Shown: positions 26,854 through 34,665 of the stretch, piece after piece | How positions within the stretch are numbered: the stretch's first letter is position 1 | How the letters are laid out: the number at the start of each line of letters is the position of its first letter | Source of the DNA: Arthrobacter sp. H16F315 | GTDB taxonomy: Bacteria; Actinomycetota; Actinomycetes; Actinomycetales; Micrococcaceae | Direction of reading: 5' to 3' | Length of the DNA: 64,000 nucleotides | Assembly: GCF_024124825.1 (NCBI RefSeq) | Contig: NZ_JAMXSS010000002.1 | Location: forward strand, 372,001 to 436,000 | Made by a program: the position numbers and the translations under genes | Notes under the pieces: model-generated | Database searches by the model: none | Told to the model about the DNA's origin: nothing | What the model saw: only the letters and a program-made list of their open reading frames with translations

Positions 26854-28101
26854 CTAGCTGGAGCCGGTTGCGGCTGCCGCCAGGCCGTCGATCCGCTTTT
26901 GCGGGGTGGCCGGCGAGTCGAGGCTGAAGGCGCGAAAGTCGCCCAAGTCCGCACGGATCCACTCCTGAACTTCGGCGATCCGCCGGATCACGGCGGCCGT
27001 GGGCCGGTGGAACACCCACGGAACGATCCGTTCCTTCCCGGGATCGTACTGCCAGAGCCCGATGATCCGGCCCCGGTCGAAAATCGGATGATCCGGAAGG
27101 TCCGCCTGAAGGGCAAGCGAACCCCTCGTCATCAGGTGCCGGTCCTCCTCGGCCAGCATTTCCGCCGCGTTGCGCCGCAGGAGCGTTAATGAGTCGGTTC
27201 CGGCGAGCAGTTGGATCTGCTCGCCGGCTGGCTCCTCGAAGGCCGCGAGGCGCCCGACGTCCGCGGGCAGCATCCACAGCGCCTCGCCGGCGGCAGTGGC
27301 TACTTCCGCCGCGCCCGCTGCCGCAAGCGCCGCCTTGCTCTGGGCCACTGTAAAAGCCGTGAACCATTGTGACTGCTTGAACGTGGCCCCTCCGGTCCAG
27401 CCGAGGTAGCGACGGATCAATTCGGTGCGGGCTTCGTCATCGTCGATCTGGCCCGGCGGCAAATTCCACAGGTCATAGGCGTAGCGCTGCTGGTCCAGGC
27501 GTCCGTTGGCCGGAACCCGGCGGATCCGTCCCTGCGACTGCAGGATTCCCAGTGCCGTGGGCAGCGTGGTGGCGGCGCCCTTCTTTTTGCCTTCCTCCCC
27601 GAGGTTCCGCACCGAATCGCCCAACTCCTCCTTGAGTTGCCGGGGGTCCATCGGGGCTGCTGCCTCGGCCAGAGTATGGAGCACCTGCTCCTCCAGCAGT
27701 GTGATTTCGCCGCGGTCCACACCGAGCCTGCCGAGCACCTTGACCGCGGACTCGGCCGCATCCCGGCCGAGCCGCAGCGCCCACGCAAAGTCGTCCCGGC
27801 CCATAACGTAGGTGCAGCCGCGCGCAGCCGGGAGTTCCAGGATCCGGCGCGCCAGGACATCGGCGTCCGCTTGTTCGCGGCGGATTCCGGCCCGGGCAAA
27901 GAGTGCGAGGTAGGGGTTGGCGCCACCCACGGAGCGGGCCCATCCGGCCCGGGCGAACACCTGCTCCGCGGTACAGCCGGTCAACGAGCCGTCCAGTCCC
28001 TGCTTGTGCCAGGCCCACGCGCGCAGCCGCTCCCGGGTGAGGGTCCTGGCCGGCGGCGTGTTCGCCGGCAGTGGCTGCATAGTAAGTGGCTCGGGGGTCA
28101 T
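26854..28101 (-). CDS. Winged-helix DNA-binding protein of the AlkZ/YcaQ-like family
   Basis: 415 aa. The family, named for the HTH_42 domain, includes DNA glycosylases such as AlkZ that unhook alkylated bases or cross-links. Seen here are the tandem winged-helix pattern (ITLLEEQVLHTLAEAAAPM, AATTLPTALGILQSQGRIRR) and a C-terminal beta region with FDRGRIIGLWQYDPGKERI. The KQSQW segment in the middle could correspond to the family's Gln-x-Gln catalytic motif, but I cannot align it with certainty. An alternative ATG is at 28080. Confidence 0.78.
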   Translation of the reverse strand: MTPEPLTMQPLPANTPPARTLTRERLRAWAWHKQGLDGSLTGCTAEQVFARAGWARSVGGANPYLALFARAGIRREQADADVLARRILELPAARGCTYVMGRDDFAWALRLGRDAAESAVKVLGRLGVDRGEITLLEEQVLHTLAEAAAPMDPRQLKEELGDSVRNLGEEGKKKGAATTLPTALGILQSQGRIRRVPANGRLDQQRYAYDLWNLPPGQIDDDEARTELIRRYLGWTGGATFKQSQWFTAFTVAQSKAALAAAGAAEVATAAGEALWMLPADVGRLAAFEEPAGEQIQLLAGTDSLTLLRRNAAEMLAEEDRHLMTRGSLALQADLPDHPIFDRGRIIGLWQYDPGKERIVPWVFHRPTAAVIRRIAEVQEWIRADLGDFRAFSLDSPATPQKRIDGLAAAATGSS

Positions 28102-28276
28102 GGGGTCATTGTCCCCCTGCCGATGCGGCAGGGGAATCTTCCACGGCAGGCATTTTCCGGCGGTCCGGCCGTCGGCGGCCCGTCCGGACGCTCCGGTCTC
28201 AGCATTTCACCCGGACCGGCCCCTGGCATCCCAGCCGGGCAGACCGTTCCCGTCAAGAAGCCTGAAGAAATATCAC

Positions 28277-28304
28277 AACCCCGGTAAATCCCCTCGCCGG
28301 GGTT
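28277..28304. repeat. Inverted repeat next to a -35-like box, upstream of the secreted-protein genes
   Basis: AACCCCGG (28277-28284) and CCGGGGTT (28297-28304) with a 12-base loop, directly joined to TTGACA (28303-28308), a perfect -35 hexamer. No good -10 follows at 17 bp. It could be an operator or an upstream terminator. Confidence 0.4.
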
Positions 28305-28374
28305 GACAAGGAGCAGGCAGGCAGACAGTGTCAAGCATGGTTATTCCATTTATTGGATAAAACAAGGAGGATCC

Positions 28375-28712
28375 ATGAAAAAGAAGGCTCGTGCCGCTTT
28401 GGCTCTCATTACGGCCTGCGCTTTAGCACCGATCGGGATTGCGGCCTCTTCGGCCCCCGCCAGTGCCGCCAACTTGGGGCACTGCTCATCATTGACCCTC
28501 GACAGGGTCTCGTACTTCCCAAACCACGATTACGTGGTTGGCTCCTGCGTACCCCCAACAAGGGCCCGGGCGCTCGACTTATGCTTCGCGTCGAATGCCA
28601 CGTGACCGGCTGGAGGAACGTGTACGTCACGCTCAACTATGGGGCGTCGTTCCGCGTCGACTCCGGGTGTGGAGGATGGGGCGCCCGCCAGGTTACCTAC
28701 AGTCCGACCTAA
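28375..28712 (+). pseudogene. Small secreted four-cysteine protein, paralogue 1, broken by one frameshift
   Basis: ATG 28375 has a perfect AAGGAGG site. A signal peptide (MKKKARAALALITACALAP ... ASA) is followed by CSSLTLDRVSYFPNHDYVVG. The frame breaks in the C run 28552-28556; one more C continues it as PPNKGPGARLMLRVEC and NYGASFRVDSGC to the stop at 28712, about 112 aa. The restored protein aligns with the next gene, sharing CSSL, VGSC, YGxSFRV and four Cys with similar spacing (second to third Cys 16 residues apart in both). Two disulfides are likely. I do not recognise the family. Confidence 0.7.
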
Positions 28713-28723
28713 GGAACAACTTG

Positions 28724-29038
28724 ATGAAAAAACTTCGTACGCTCACGGCCTCCATCGGCACCGTGGCCCTCAGCGCAATGTTCCTTATTGGTGCACCGGC
28801 ACCAGCAATGGCCGGCGTTGGTGGATGCTCATCACTGGCGGCCGACGGGCAATACATCGTGGGCAGCTGCACCGCCAACAACCCCGGCCCCAACGCAACG
28901 ATCACCGTGGCTCATTCTTGCTTCGGCCTAAAAAACGGCGCAAGCATCCGCAAGACGATCACAGTGGGCTACGGATCATCCTTCAGGGTGAAATCTTCGT
29001 GCTGGACCTGGGTCACACAACTGGATCGCGTCGGATAA
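28724..29038 (+). CDS. Small secreted four-cysteine protein, paralogue 2
   Basis: 104 aa, ATG 28724 with AAGGA upstream, 11 bp after paralogue 1. The signal peptide (MKKLRTLTASIGTVALSAMF ... AMA) yields a mature protein of about 74 aa beginning GVGGCSSLAADGQ. Cys residues lie in GGCSS, GSCTA, HSCFG and SSCWT. The mature part is mildly basic, rich in Gly, Ser and Thr, and probably beta-structured (ASIRKTITVGYGSSFRV). Function unknown; a secreted antimicrobial or surface protein is possible but not shown. Confidence 0.8.
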   Translation: MKKLRTLTASIGTVALSAMFLIGAPAPAMAGVGGCSSLAADGQYIVGSCTANNPGPNATITVAHSCFGLKNGASIRKTITVGYGSSFRVKSSCWTWVTQLDRVG

Positions 29039-29165
29039 CGTCAAGGGCCGACAAAAACGAGGTGGCACTGCCCGAGTCGGCCACTCGACGCCCGCCTGCC
29101 GTGTTCGGCAGGCCCAGCGAATAGCAGTTTCTAAAACCAACTGATCAACACGATGGAGATCAAAA

Positions 29166-29402
29166 TTGAAACGTAAACTGATCGCTTACCTGGCTGCCCC
29201 TGTGGCGGCTGCGGCGGTATTTATTGGTGGAGCGCTGCCAGCACAAGCGGCCACGCCCCGGGTGTCCTATTACTCATCCCTTTCCCAGTGTTCCCAGGCT
29301 GCCGACTACTTCAGTCAGCGCGGCACAATCGTGCAGTTTTGTACCGCCGATGTCTACATAAACGGGAAGCCGTCCAGGTGGCGATTGATGTACAACCTGT
29401 AG
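29166..29402 (+). CDS. Small secreted protein, 78 aa, two cysteines
   Basis: TTG start at 29166 after GGAG. Signal peptide (KRKLIAYLAAPVAAAAVF, ending LPAQA) and a short mature part of about 49 aa with SSLSQCSQAADYFSQRG and IVQFCTADVY. The two Cys could form one disulfide. It differs from the two paralogues upstream but shares their size, export and position. No family recognised. Confidence 0.7.
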   Translation: MKRKLIAYLAAPVAAAAVFIGGALPAQAATPRVSYYSSLSQCSQAADYFSQRGTIVQFCTADVYINGKPSRWRLMYNL

Positions 29403-29550
29403 GAACCGGGCCACACGGCACATTGGCGTTGAACCAGCCGGCGATGATCAGAAAGTACGCGGGCGGTTAGCCTCGTAAGCCTGAATCACGCGGCTGCGAA
29501 TTGGACGCCAGGAACCCGGAGCGCGGCAGGCCCGCCGGAGGCAGGGAGCG

Positions 29551-29984
29551 TTAAGCTGCACCCTGTTTTCGGCCGGCGCCGGAGTCCGGGCCGGCCTCGA
29601 AGTCGAGCGTGTAGCTGGCCCACGCGTCTGGGGTTTCGCGCAAGGTGACCTCCAGCCCGGCGAGCTCGCGCCCGTCCGCACCGGTGCGGATCCTGGCCGC
29701 TACGGCGTCGGCGATGTACTGGGCCAGGGCCTCGGTGGTGCTGAGCCTGGCGGCGAAATCAGGGTGCTCGTCAAGGTTCTTGTAGTTCAGGCCGTCAAGG
29801 ATGGAATCCAGCACGGTGCCGGCCTCGCCAATATCCACAACGATCGAGTCGGCGTTTAGGGTGCGTCGGCGGAAGGTCACTTCCGTGACGAAAGTGGCAC
29901 CGTGCATCCCTGGGCGGGCCCGAAAGCAGGGCGCGGGAGGCTGTGGGCAATCATAAAGTTGCGGCGGACGGTCAGGCTGAACAC
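29551..29984 (-). pseudogene. 6-carboxy/6-pyruvoyl tetrahydropterin synthase family protein (QueD-like), broken by one frameshift
   Basis: The N-terminus starts at GTG 29984 (preceded by GAGG) and reads FSLTVRRNFMIAHSLP, with the first zinc His of the family. The rest continues in another frame from MHGATFVTEVTF, with a zinc His in HGATF, and DIGEAGTVLDSILDGLNYKN and LSTTEALAQY. One more G at 29908-29910 (C on the plus strand) joins the two as GPAQGMHGATF, about 144 aa. The actual pterin-type substrate is uncertain in such actinobacterial homologues. It lies 44 bp after a zinc-type dehydrogenase gene on the same strand. Confidence 0.82.
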
Positions 29985-30028
29985 GGATTTACCTCGTGGC
30001 TTCTGTGGTGGCTGGCTTCACGGATTTG

Positions 30029-31038
30029 CTATGCACTCGCCGGGTATTCAATAACGTGGCAGAGCGCGTCCAGTACGCCGTCGGAGAGCTGCTGGACGAC
30101 GTCGGGCAGCTCCGCGAGCGGAGACGAGCCGGTGAGGAACACCTCGAACGCGGGATCGCTCAGCAGAGCGACGGCGAGCCGGAGCCGGTCGGCGTTGGTG
30201 CGGCGGTGGCGGCGCGCACGGGCCACAACGCCCACCTGGCTGGCGCGGATGGACAGCCTGCGGGCGTGGAAATCTTCGCCCAGCGGGACGCTAACTTTAC
30301 GGTCGGCGTACCAGGACATTTCAATGACGTCGCCGTCGTCGCCCGCGAGCTGCAGGGCTCGCTCAAGGCCCGCTTCCGAAGCGGAGCAGTGGATAACGAT
30401 GTCGCAGTCGCCCAGGGCATCGTCCGGGTGGCTGAACTCCACGCCGAGCGTCTCGGCGAACGCCCGCTTGGCCGGGTCGACGTCGATCAGCTGCAGCCGT
30501 CCGAGTGGAAAGGAGCCCAGGAGCTTGGCCACCATGCCGCCGACGAGGCCGGCGCCGATGACGGCGACGCGGTCACCCAGGCGCGGACCGGCCTCCCAGA
30601 TCCCGTTGATCGCGGTCTCGACGGTGCCGGTCAGCACGGCGCGGCGGGCCGGTACGTCCGCCGGAACCACGGTGAGTGACTCCACCGGGACGATGTACAG
30701 GTCCTGGTGCGGGTACAGGCAGAATACCGTTTTGCCCGCCCAGTCCACCGGACCCGCCTCGACGATGCCGACGGAGAGGTAGCCGAACTTCACCGGGGAC
30801 GGGAAGGAGCCTTCCTGGTTAGGGGCGGCCATTTCCTCCGCCACGCACTCCGGTACGCGGGCGTTGTGGACCACCAGCTCGGTGCCCTTGCTGATGCCGG
30901 AGTAGAGGCTCCGCACCAGCGCCTCGCCGGGCCCGGGGGCCGGCAGGTCCTCGCGCCGGAGCTCCCCTTTTCCAGGCCGACCGTCCAGTAAGCGGTGGCG
31001 GTGCTCTGCTGCGGTGGTTGCTCGTCTGAATTGCTCAT
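30029..31038 (-). pseudogene. Zinc-type (MDR) alcohol dehydrogenase family protein, broken by one frameshift
   Basis: ATG 31038 starts SNSDEQPPQQSTATAYWTVG. The frame breaks in the C run 30964-30967; one more base gives GLEKGELRREDLPAPGPGE and continues with RSLYSGISKGTELV. The Rossmann fold is at VAVIGAGLVGGMVAKL with the acidic end in LQLIDVDPAK. The usual GHE zinc motif is not visible (GISKGTE stands there), so catalytic zinc may be absent. The restored length is about 336 aa. It is probably co-transcribed with the pterin synthase-like gene; this pair recurs in actinobacteria in a pathway not known to me. Confidence 0.82.
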
Positions 31039-31188
31039 CTTGCTGACGAATCTAGTCCCCTACCCATGCGCGGGGAAGCCCGGGCCATCCCGGGCGCGCC
31101 GCCGCCAGCGGTCCCGGGGCGGCGTTGGGCGATCTGTCGGGGTGCCGTTTTGTGCATCAGCGCTTGGCTCCGGTAACCTATTCAGGTT

Positions 31189-31276
31189 GGTGACGTGTCC
31201 GAGCGGCCGAAGGTGCAACACTCGAAATGTTGTTTGGTGAAAGCCAACGTGGGTTCAAATCCCACCGTCACCGCCA
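31189..31276 (+). tRNA. tRNA-Ser (anticodon CGA)
   Basis: Acceptor GGTGACG pairs with CGTCACC, discriminator G, CCA encoded. The anticodon stem CAACA/TGTTG closes the loop CTCGAAA with anticodon CGA. A long variable arm (TTTGGTGAAAGCCAA) is typical of class II tRNA-Ser. Confidence 0.96.
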
Positions 31277-31281
31277 ATGAG

Positions 31282-31325
31282 AAAGGCCCTGCTTCCCTTG
31301 CAAACAAAGGGAAGCAGGGCCTTTT
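31282..31325 (+). terminator. Terminator of tRNA-Ser
   Basis: A 17-18 bp perfect stem (31282-31299 with 31307-31325), short A-rich loop and TTTT tail, directly after the tRNA. Confidence 0.9.
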
Positions 31326-31416
31326 GCTTTGACCTGGATGGACTCATCGGCAAAGAACTGGCAAAACTTGCCGTCCTGGGGTTGCGGCAGCCCTTGTTGA
31401 CCGGTGACAACATTCA

Positions 31417-31690
31417 ATGACGTACGACGACCTGGAACTCCTCTGCCCTTAAACGCTCTCCATCTTCGCTGCGGCGGCGCTTATGCTGATCGGTGGTCTC
31501 ATCCACAGACGGTCATCCGGCCCCCGGCCGATGTCCCGCTATCTCTTCGGCACGATTGTCGGATCGATTCTCTACGCAGTGTTCGCTGGCGTCCTTGCCG
31601 CTAGGACGTTTCCGCCGCCGTACGACCCGTACCTGCAATCGGGCCGGGGACTCGATCTGCGCGGAATCGGCTTCGTTCTGGGCGGCTTGA
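31417..31690 (+). pseudogene. Remnant of a small membrane protein gene
   Basis: ATG 31417 reads MTYDDLELLCP, then a TAA, then in the same frame TLSIFAAAALMLIGGLIHRR and a second hydrophobic segment GTIVGSILYAVFAGVLA. After about 31690 the frame runs antisense into the next gene. Either the real start is the ATG at 31483 or the gene is disrupted. The family is unknown. Confidence 0.3.
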
Positions 31691-31706
31691 AACAGCCAGC
31701 CGGCTA

Positions 31707-31937
31707 TCACCGGTTGCCGCGGCCAGCTCCAGTCCGGAGCGCGCGTTCGAGCAGGACCAGCCGGGCAGCCCAGAACACGAACAGGAAAGCACCAACTGCC
31801 AGGAGCAAAGCATTAGGCCAGCTGAAACCCCGATCCAGCAGCCGGAACCATGCCGGGCCGGCAACCGTCGTCGAAACGAAGATCCCCAGCCACCCGGCCA
31901 GCCGCGTGCCATAGCGTTCGGTTGGCGTCTTCTCCAT
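31707..31937 (-). CDS. Small membrane protein, 76 aa
   Basis: Two hydrophobic helices (GWLGIFVSTTVAGPAW and ALLLAVGAFLFVFWAARLVL) between charged ends. It starts just after the broken ABC ATPase gene on the same strand. It may be the remaining part of an export/immunity unit; no family recognised. Confidence 0.5.
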   Translation of the reverse strand: MEKTPTERYGTRLAGWLGIFVSTTVAGPAWFRLLDRGFSWPNALLLAVGAFLFVFWAARLVLLERALRTGAGRGNR

Positions 31938-31950
31938 CAGTCCCCCTGCA

Positions 31951-32266
31951 TCATTGAAGTACGGTGCCGCCCTTGCGGGCTGTCGACGACACGATGCCTA
32001 GCCCATCGATCTCGTCCAGTGTTGCCACAATGGCCGCACAGGACTGCGGTGAGCCGGCCTGGGTCTCGCCGTGCCAAAACACCTGCTGCAGTCGGATTCA
32101 TCAGTCCACAGAGAATCTTCAGGAGGGTCGACTTCCCGGCCCCGTTCGGACCGAGCAGACCGACACACTCGCCCCGGCCAATACCAAAGGTCACTCCTGC
32201 GATTCCTGTTTTCTGTCGATACCTCTTTTCCAGGCCTGTCACTGAGACGATTGGTTGCGCGGCCAT
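31951..32266 (-). pseudogene. Truncated ABC-transporter ATPase
   Basis: ATG 32266 opens a normal ABC ATPase N-terminus: [19 protein letters not shown] and Walker [20 protein letters not shown]. After LMNPTA the similarity stops; no Q loop, LSGGQ signature or Walker B remains. A tail in a shifted frame ([16 protein letters not shown]) runs to a stop at 31951, while the start frame runs on to 31937. Most of the catalytic domain is gone, so this is a real deletion and not a one-base error. Confidence 0.7.
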
Positions 32267-32270
32267 AGTA

Positions 32271-32468
32271 TTAGCTCCGCTTCCGCAGGAGTCCGATGAA
32301 AACCCCGAGCACAACCAGCAGGATCAGGCCGACAGCCAACGTAATGCCCAGGAGGACGGGCTGGGTGCCAGTCACGGCCAGCATCGCGGTCAGGCCGCCC
32401 AGCGTGGCTACGAGGGCACCAAGTACGGCGATAAGGGGGATGGTTGCCTTGCCTTGCGTCATTCGCAT
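32271..32468 (-). CDS. Small two-helix membrane protein, 65 aa
   Basis: Starts at ATG 32468 (or 32462). Two hydrophobic stretches, [20 protein letters not shown] and [20 protein letters not shown], end in LLRKRS. It lies between the RiPP-like precursor and the ABC ATPase, four bases from the latter, so it may belong to transport or immunity of that peptide. Not a recognised family. Confidence 0.6.
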   Translation of the reverse strand: MRMTQGKATIPLIAVLGALVATLGGLTAMLAVTGTQPVLLGITLAVGLILLVVLGVFIGLLRKRS

Positions 32469-32552
32469 CGTCGCTCTTTTCTGCAATTTGATGTCGTGGG
32501 AAATGCCTGTGGGGCGGAAATAAGACGTCCACCCCCACAGGGACAATCATTT

Positions 32553-32699
32553 CTAGGTGATGGCTACGCCGATGCCGACCCCGCCGTAAACAAGACCGCC
32601 GCCAACAACTGCGCCTACGCCGATTCCGGCAACCCATTCGCCCCATCCGGGCGCGTCGAGCTCTTCACGCTGCTCAATCTGAGCGAGTCGGTTCTCCAT
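32553..32699 (-). CDS. Candidate daptide-type RiPP precursor peptide, 48 aa
   Basis: This ORF is too short for common gene finders. ATG 32699 has GGGGAG and AAGGA upstream. The peptide begins MENRLAQIEQREELDAPGWG, a hydrophilic leader with an EELDAP motif, and continues as a Gly/Val/Ile/Ala-rich hydrophobic core ending in GVGIGVAIT. A leader of this type, a helical hydrophobic core and a C-terminal Thr are features of daptide precursors, whose last Thr is converted to a dimethylated diamine. The modifying genes (dehydrogenase, aminotransferase, methyltransferase) are not in the window, so it may be an orphan or remnant. The identification is from motif memory. Confidence 0.6.
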   Translation of the reverse strand: MENRLAQIEQREELDAPGWGEWVAGIGVGAVVGGGLVYGGVGIGVAIT

Positions 32700-32734
32700 A
32701 GTCCTTAACTCCCCTCAGAAGTAGAAGGATGCAA

Positions 32735-32753
32735 TTGTCCATTCGCTGGACAA
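32735..32753. promoter_or_regulatory. Inverted repeat upstream of the daptide-like gene
   Basis: TTGTCCA-TTCGC-TGGACAA, a perfect 7-bp palindrome with a 5-base spacer, 36 bp before the start codon, in promoter position. Confidence 0.5.
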
Positions 32754-33395
32754 AAAGAGAATCTAACAGACCGAACGTGAAGCCCTGCCGCAGCAGGGCC
32801 GACACTCCTCATGTGACTTGCAGTTCGCCGGGGAGCATGAAATAACCCTGACGCCAACGGAGTGGTAGCTGCCAGAACTTGGAAGGCACGAGGATTCCGA
32901 CCTAGCCCGGCCCGGAAGGATGCCGCTGCCATGGCCATCCGGCCGTAGAAACCCCAACCGGTTCAGCTTTCAGCGAAACTACGCACTGCGCGGCTCAGCC
33001 CAGCCGCGGTCGCGGGGAATGTCGCGGAATCGGCGGTACGGCCCGGTGCCGGCGTCGAGAATTGCCTAGGTGTCCGTTCGGGTCGAGAACGACGAAACCG
33101 AACTTCTCGACCTTATTGCCACGGTTGCGAAGATCGCCGGGGGAGCTCTGATGGGTCACGGATCTGAACGCTGGCGATGCGGCGCCGTTGGCCGCACACG
33201 CGCAGCAGCTGCTCTGCACCCCCGGACAGGTCGTGCACCATGCGGCCACCACCTATCGCGGAGCTGGCAAAACCGACGCGAAGCCTCCAACCGGCTCGTG
33301 CTGCGGATCAGGATCAGATCAGCGCTGAGCTGCAGCTGCCCACTGCCCGTCGAACGGATCTGATGTGTGCCCGGGATCTTTGCTGGCGCCCGCGC
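32754..33395. other. Gene-poor stretch, probable gene debris
   Basis: No reading frame here has a convincing start, ribosome site or recognisable domain. Short open stretches on both strands change frame repeatedly (for example near 33070-33300), as in decayed genes. I see no insertion-sequence ends. Confidence 0.5.
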
Positions 33396-33599
33396 CTAGC
33401 CCGCCGGGTGCGCGACGTCCTCCAGCACCGTCCGGTCGAAGAAGCGGATTTCGCCGGTTTCCGGGAAATACACGGGAACAACAGAAGTGCTGGGGTCCTT
33501 CGAAGTTTCATAGATTTCCGGTGCACCGCCATGCCTGCGGGCAATCGTTCCGACTAGATCCGTACCGCGGACCGTGACGGTCCGGTATTTGTAGCTCAT
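33396..33599 (-). CDS. Small conserved hypothetical protein, 67 aa
   Basis: ATG 33599 with AAAGGAG upstream. The sequence MSYKYRTVTVRGTDLVGTI and VVPVYFPETGEIRFFDRTVL looks like a small beta-rich soluble protein. No signal peptide, no Cys. Divergent from ppsR. Function unknown. Confidence 0.65.
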   Translation of the reverse strand: MSYKYRTVTVRGTDLVGTIARRHGGAPEIYETSKDPSTSVVPVYFPETGEIRFFDRTVLEDVAHPAG

Positions 33600-33697
33600 G
33601 GCGCTCCTTTGGTGACGTGGGACACAGCCTACTCTTCGGAGCTCGGCATGGTGCGTCGCGGAAGAATACCCGGCCCGCACTGGGGCACAATGCGTCT

Positions 33698-34516
33698 ATG
33701 ACCAATGACGCTCCACGCCCGGTCTACTTTCTTTCGGACAGTACGGGCATCACCGCAGAAACACTCGGCAACACCCTGCTGACTCAATTCCCTGAGAACC
33801 TTTTTGACCGCATCACGGTCCCGTTCATCACCACTGTCGACCAGGCCAGGGCCGTCGTCAAAGTCATTGACAACCTAGCCGCCACCGGGCTGCAGCCGAT
33901 CGTCTTCTCCACCGCCGTCGGCAGCGACATCCGCCAGGCCCTCGGCACCTGCCAGGGGATCATCGTGGATCTCATCGGGACGCACGTCGGCCAGTTGGAG
34001 CGGGCCCTCGGAAGCGAAGCCAGCGGCGAACCGGGCCGGGCCCACGGCCTGGGCAACGCAGCCCGCTACCAGTCCCGGATGGCCGCCGTCGAATACGCCA
34101 TGGAGCACGACGACGGGCAGAGCCTGCGTGCGCTCGAAAAAGCCCAGGTGATCCTGGTGGCGCCGTCGCGCTGCGGCAAGACCCCCACCACCATGTACCT
34201 GGCGTTGCAGCACGGCATCTTCGCCGCCAATTTCCCGCTGGTGGACGAGGATTTTGAACGCGAAGGCCTCCCCAAGCCGCTGCGTCCCTTCGTGTCGAAG
34301 TGCTTCGGCCTCACCACCAACCCGCTCCGGCTGAGCCAGGTCCGCACCGAACGCCGCCGCGGCTCGCCCTACGCGTCGCTGCGGCAGTGCGGCTTCGAGC
34401 TGCGCAGCGCCGAGCGGCTGTATGTCTCGCACGGGATCCCCTACCTGAATTCGGCCAGCGTGTCCGTCGAGGAAATGGCCGCCACCATCCTCCAGAAAAT
34501 GAACCTTAAACACTAA
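33698..34516 (+). CDS. ppsR: PEP synthase regulatory protein (ADP-dependent kinase/phosphorylase, DUF299)
   Basis: 272 aa. The family phosphorylates, with ADP, a Thr next to the catalytic His of PEP synthase or pyruvate phosphate dikinase and removes it with inorganic phosphate. Markers are the N-terminus [17 protein letters not shown], the P-loop [16 protein letters not shown] and the C-terminal [17 protein letters not shown]. The target gene ppsA follows on the same strand after about 150 bp, which fixes the assignment. Confidence 0.94.
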   Translation: MTNDAPRPVYFLSDSTGITAETLGNTLLTQFPENLFDRITVPFITTVDQARAVVKVIDNLAATGLQPIVFSTAVGSDIRQALGTCQGIIVDLIGTHVGQLERALGSEASGEPGRAHGLGNAARYQSRMAAVEYAMEHDDGQSLRALEKAQVILVAPSRCGKTPTTMYLALQHGIFAANFPLVDEDFEREGLPKPLRPFVSKCFGLTTNPLRLSQVRTERRRGSPYASLRQCGFELRSAERLYVSHGIPYLNSASVSVEEMAATILQKMNLKH

Positions 34517-34665
34517 GGCGCCCATTCACTAGTGTTGCGTGGACCACATCAGCTGGAACCACCGGCGCGGACCTGTCACTGTGGACAGGAATTGCGCCAT
34601 CAACTGGCTGCCGCCCGAAGCGGGCCGCGGCACCGATTGCCACCATCTGCAAAGGAGCAGCAACC

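Noticed and set aside
33070-33300. Possible gene on the plus strand
   Set aside because: Open stretches change frame and have no recognisable domain or ribosome site.
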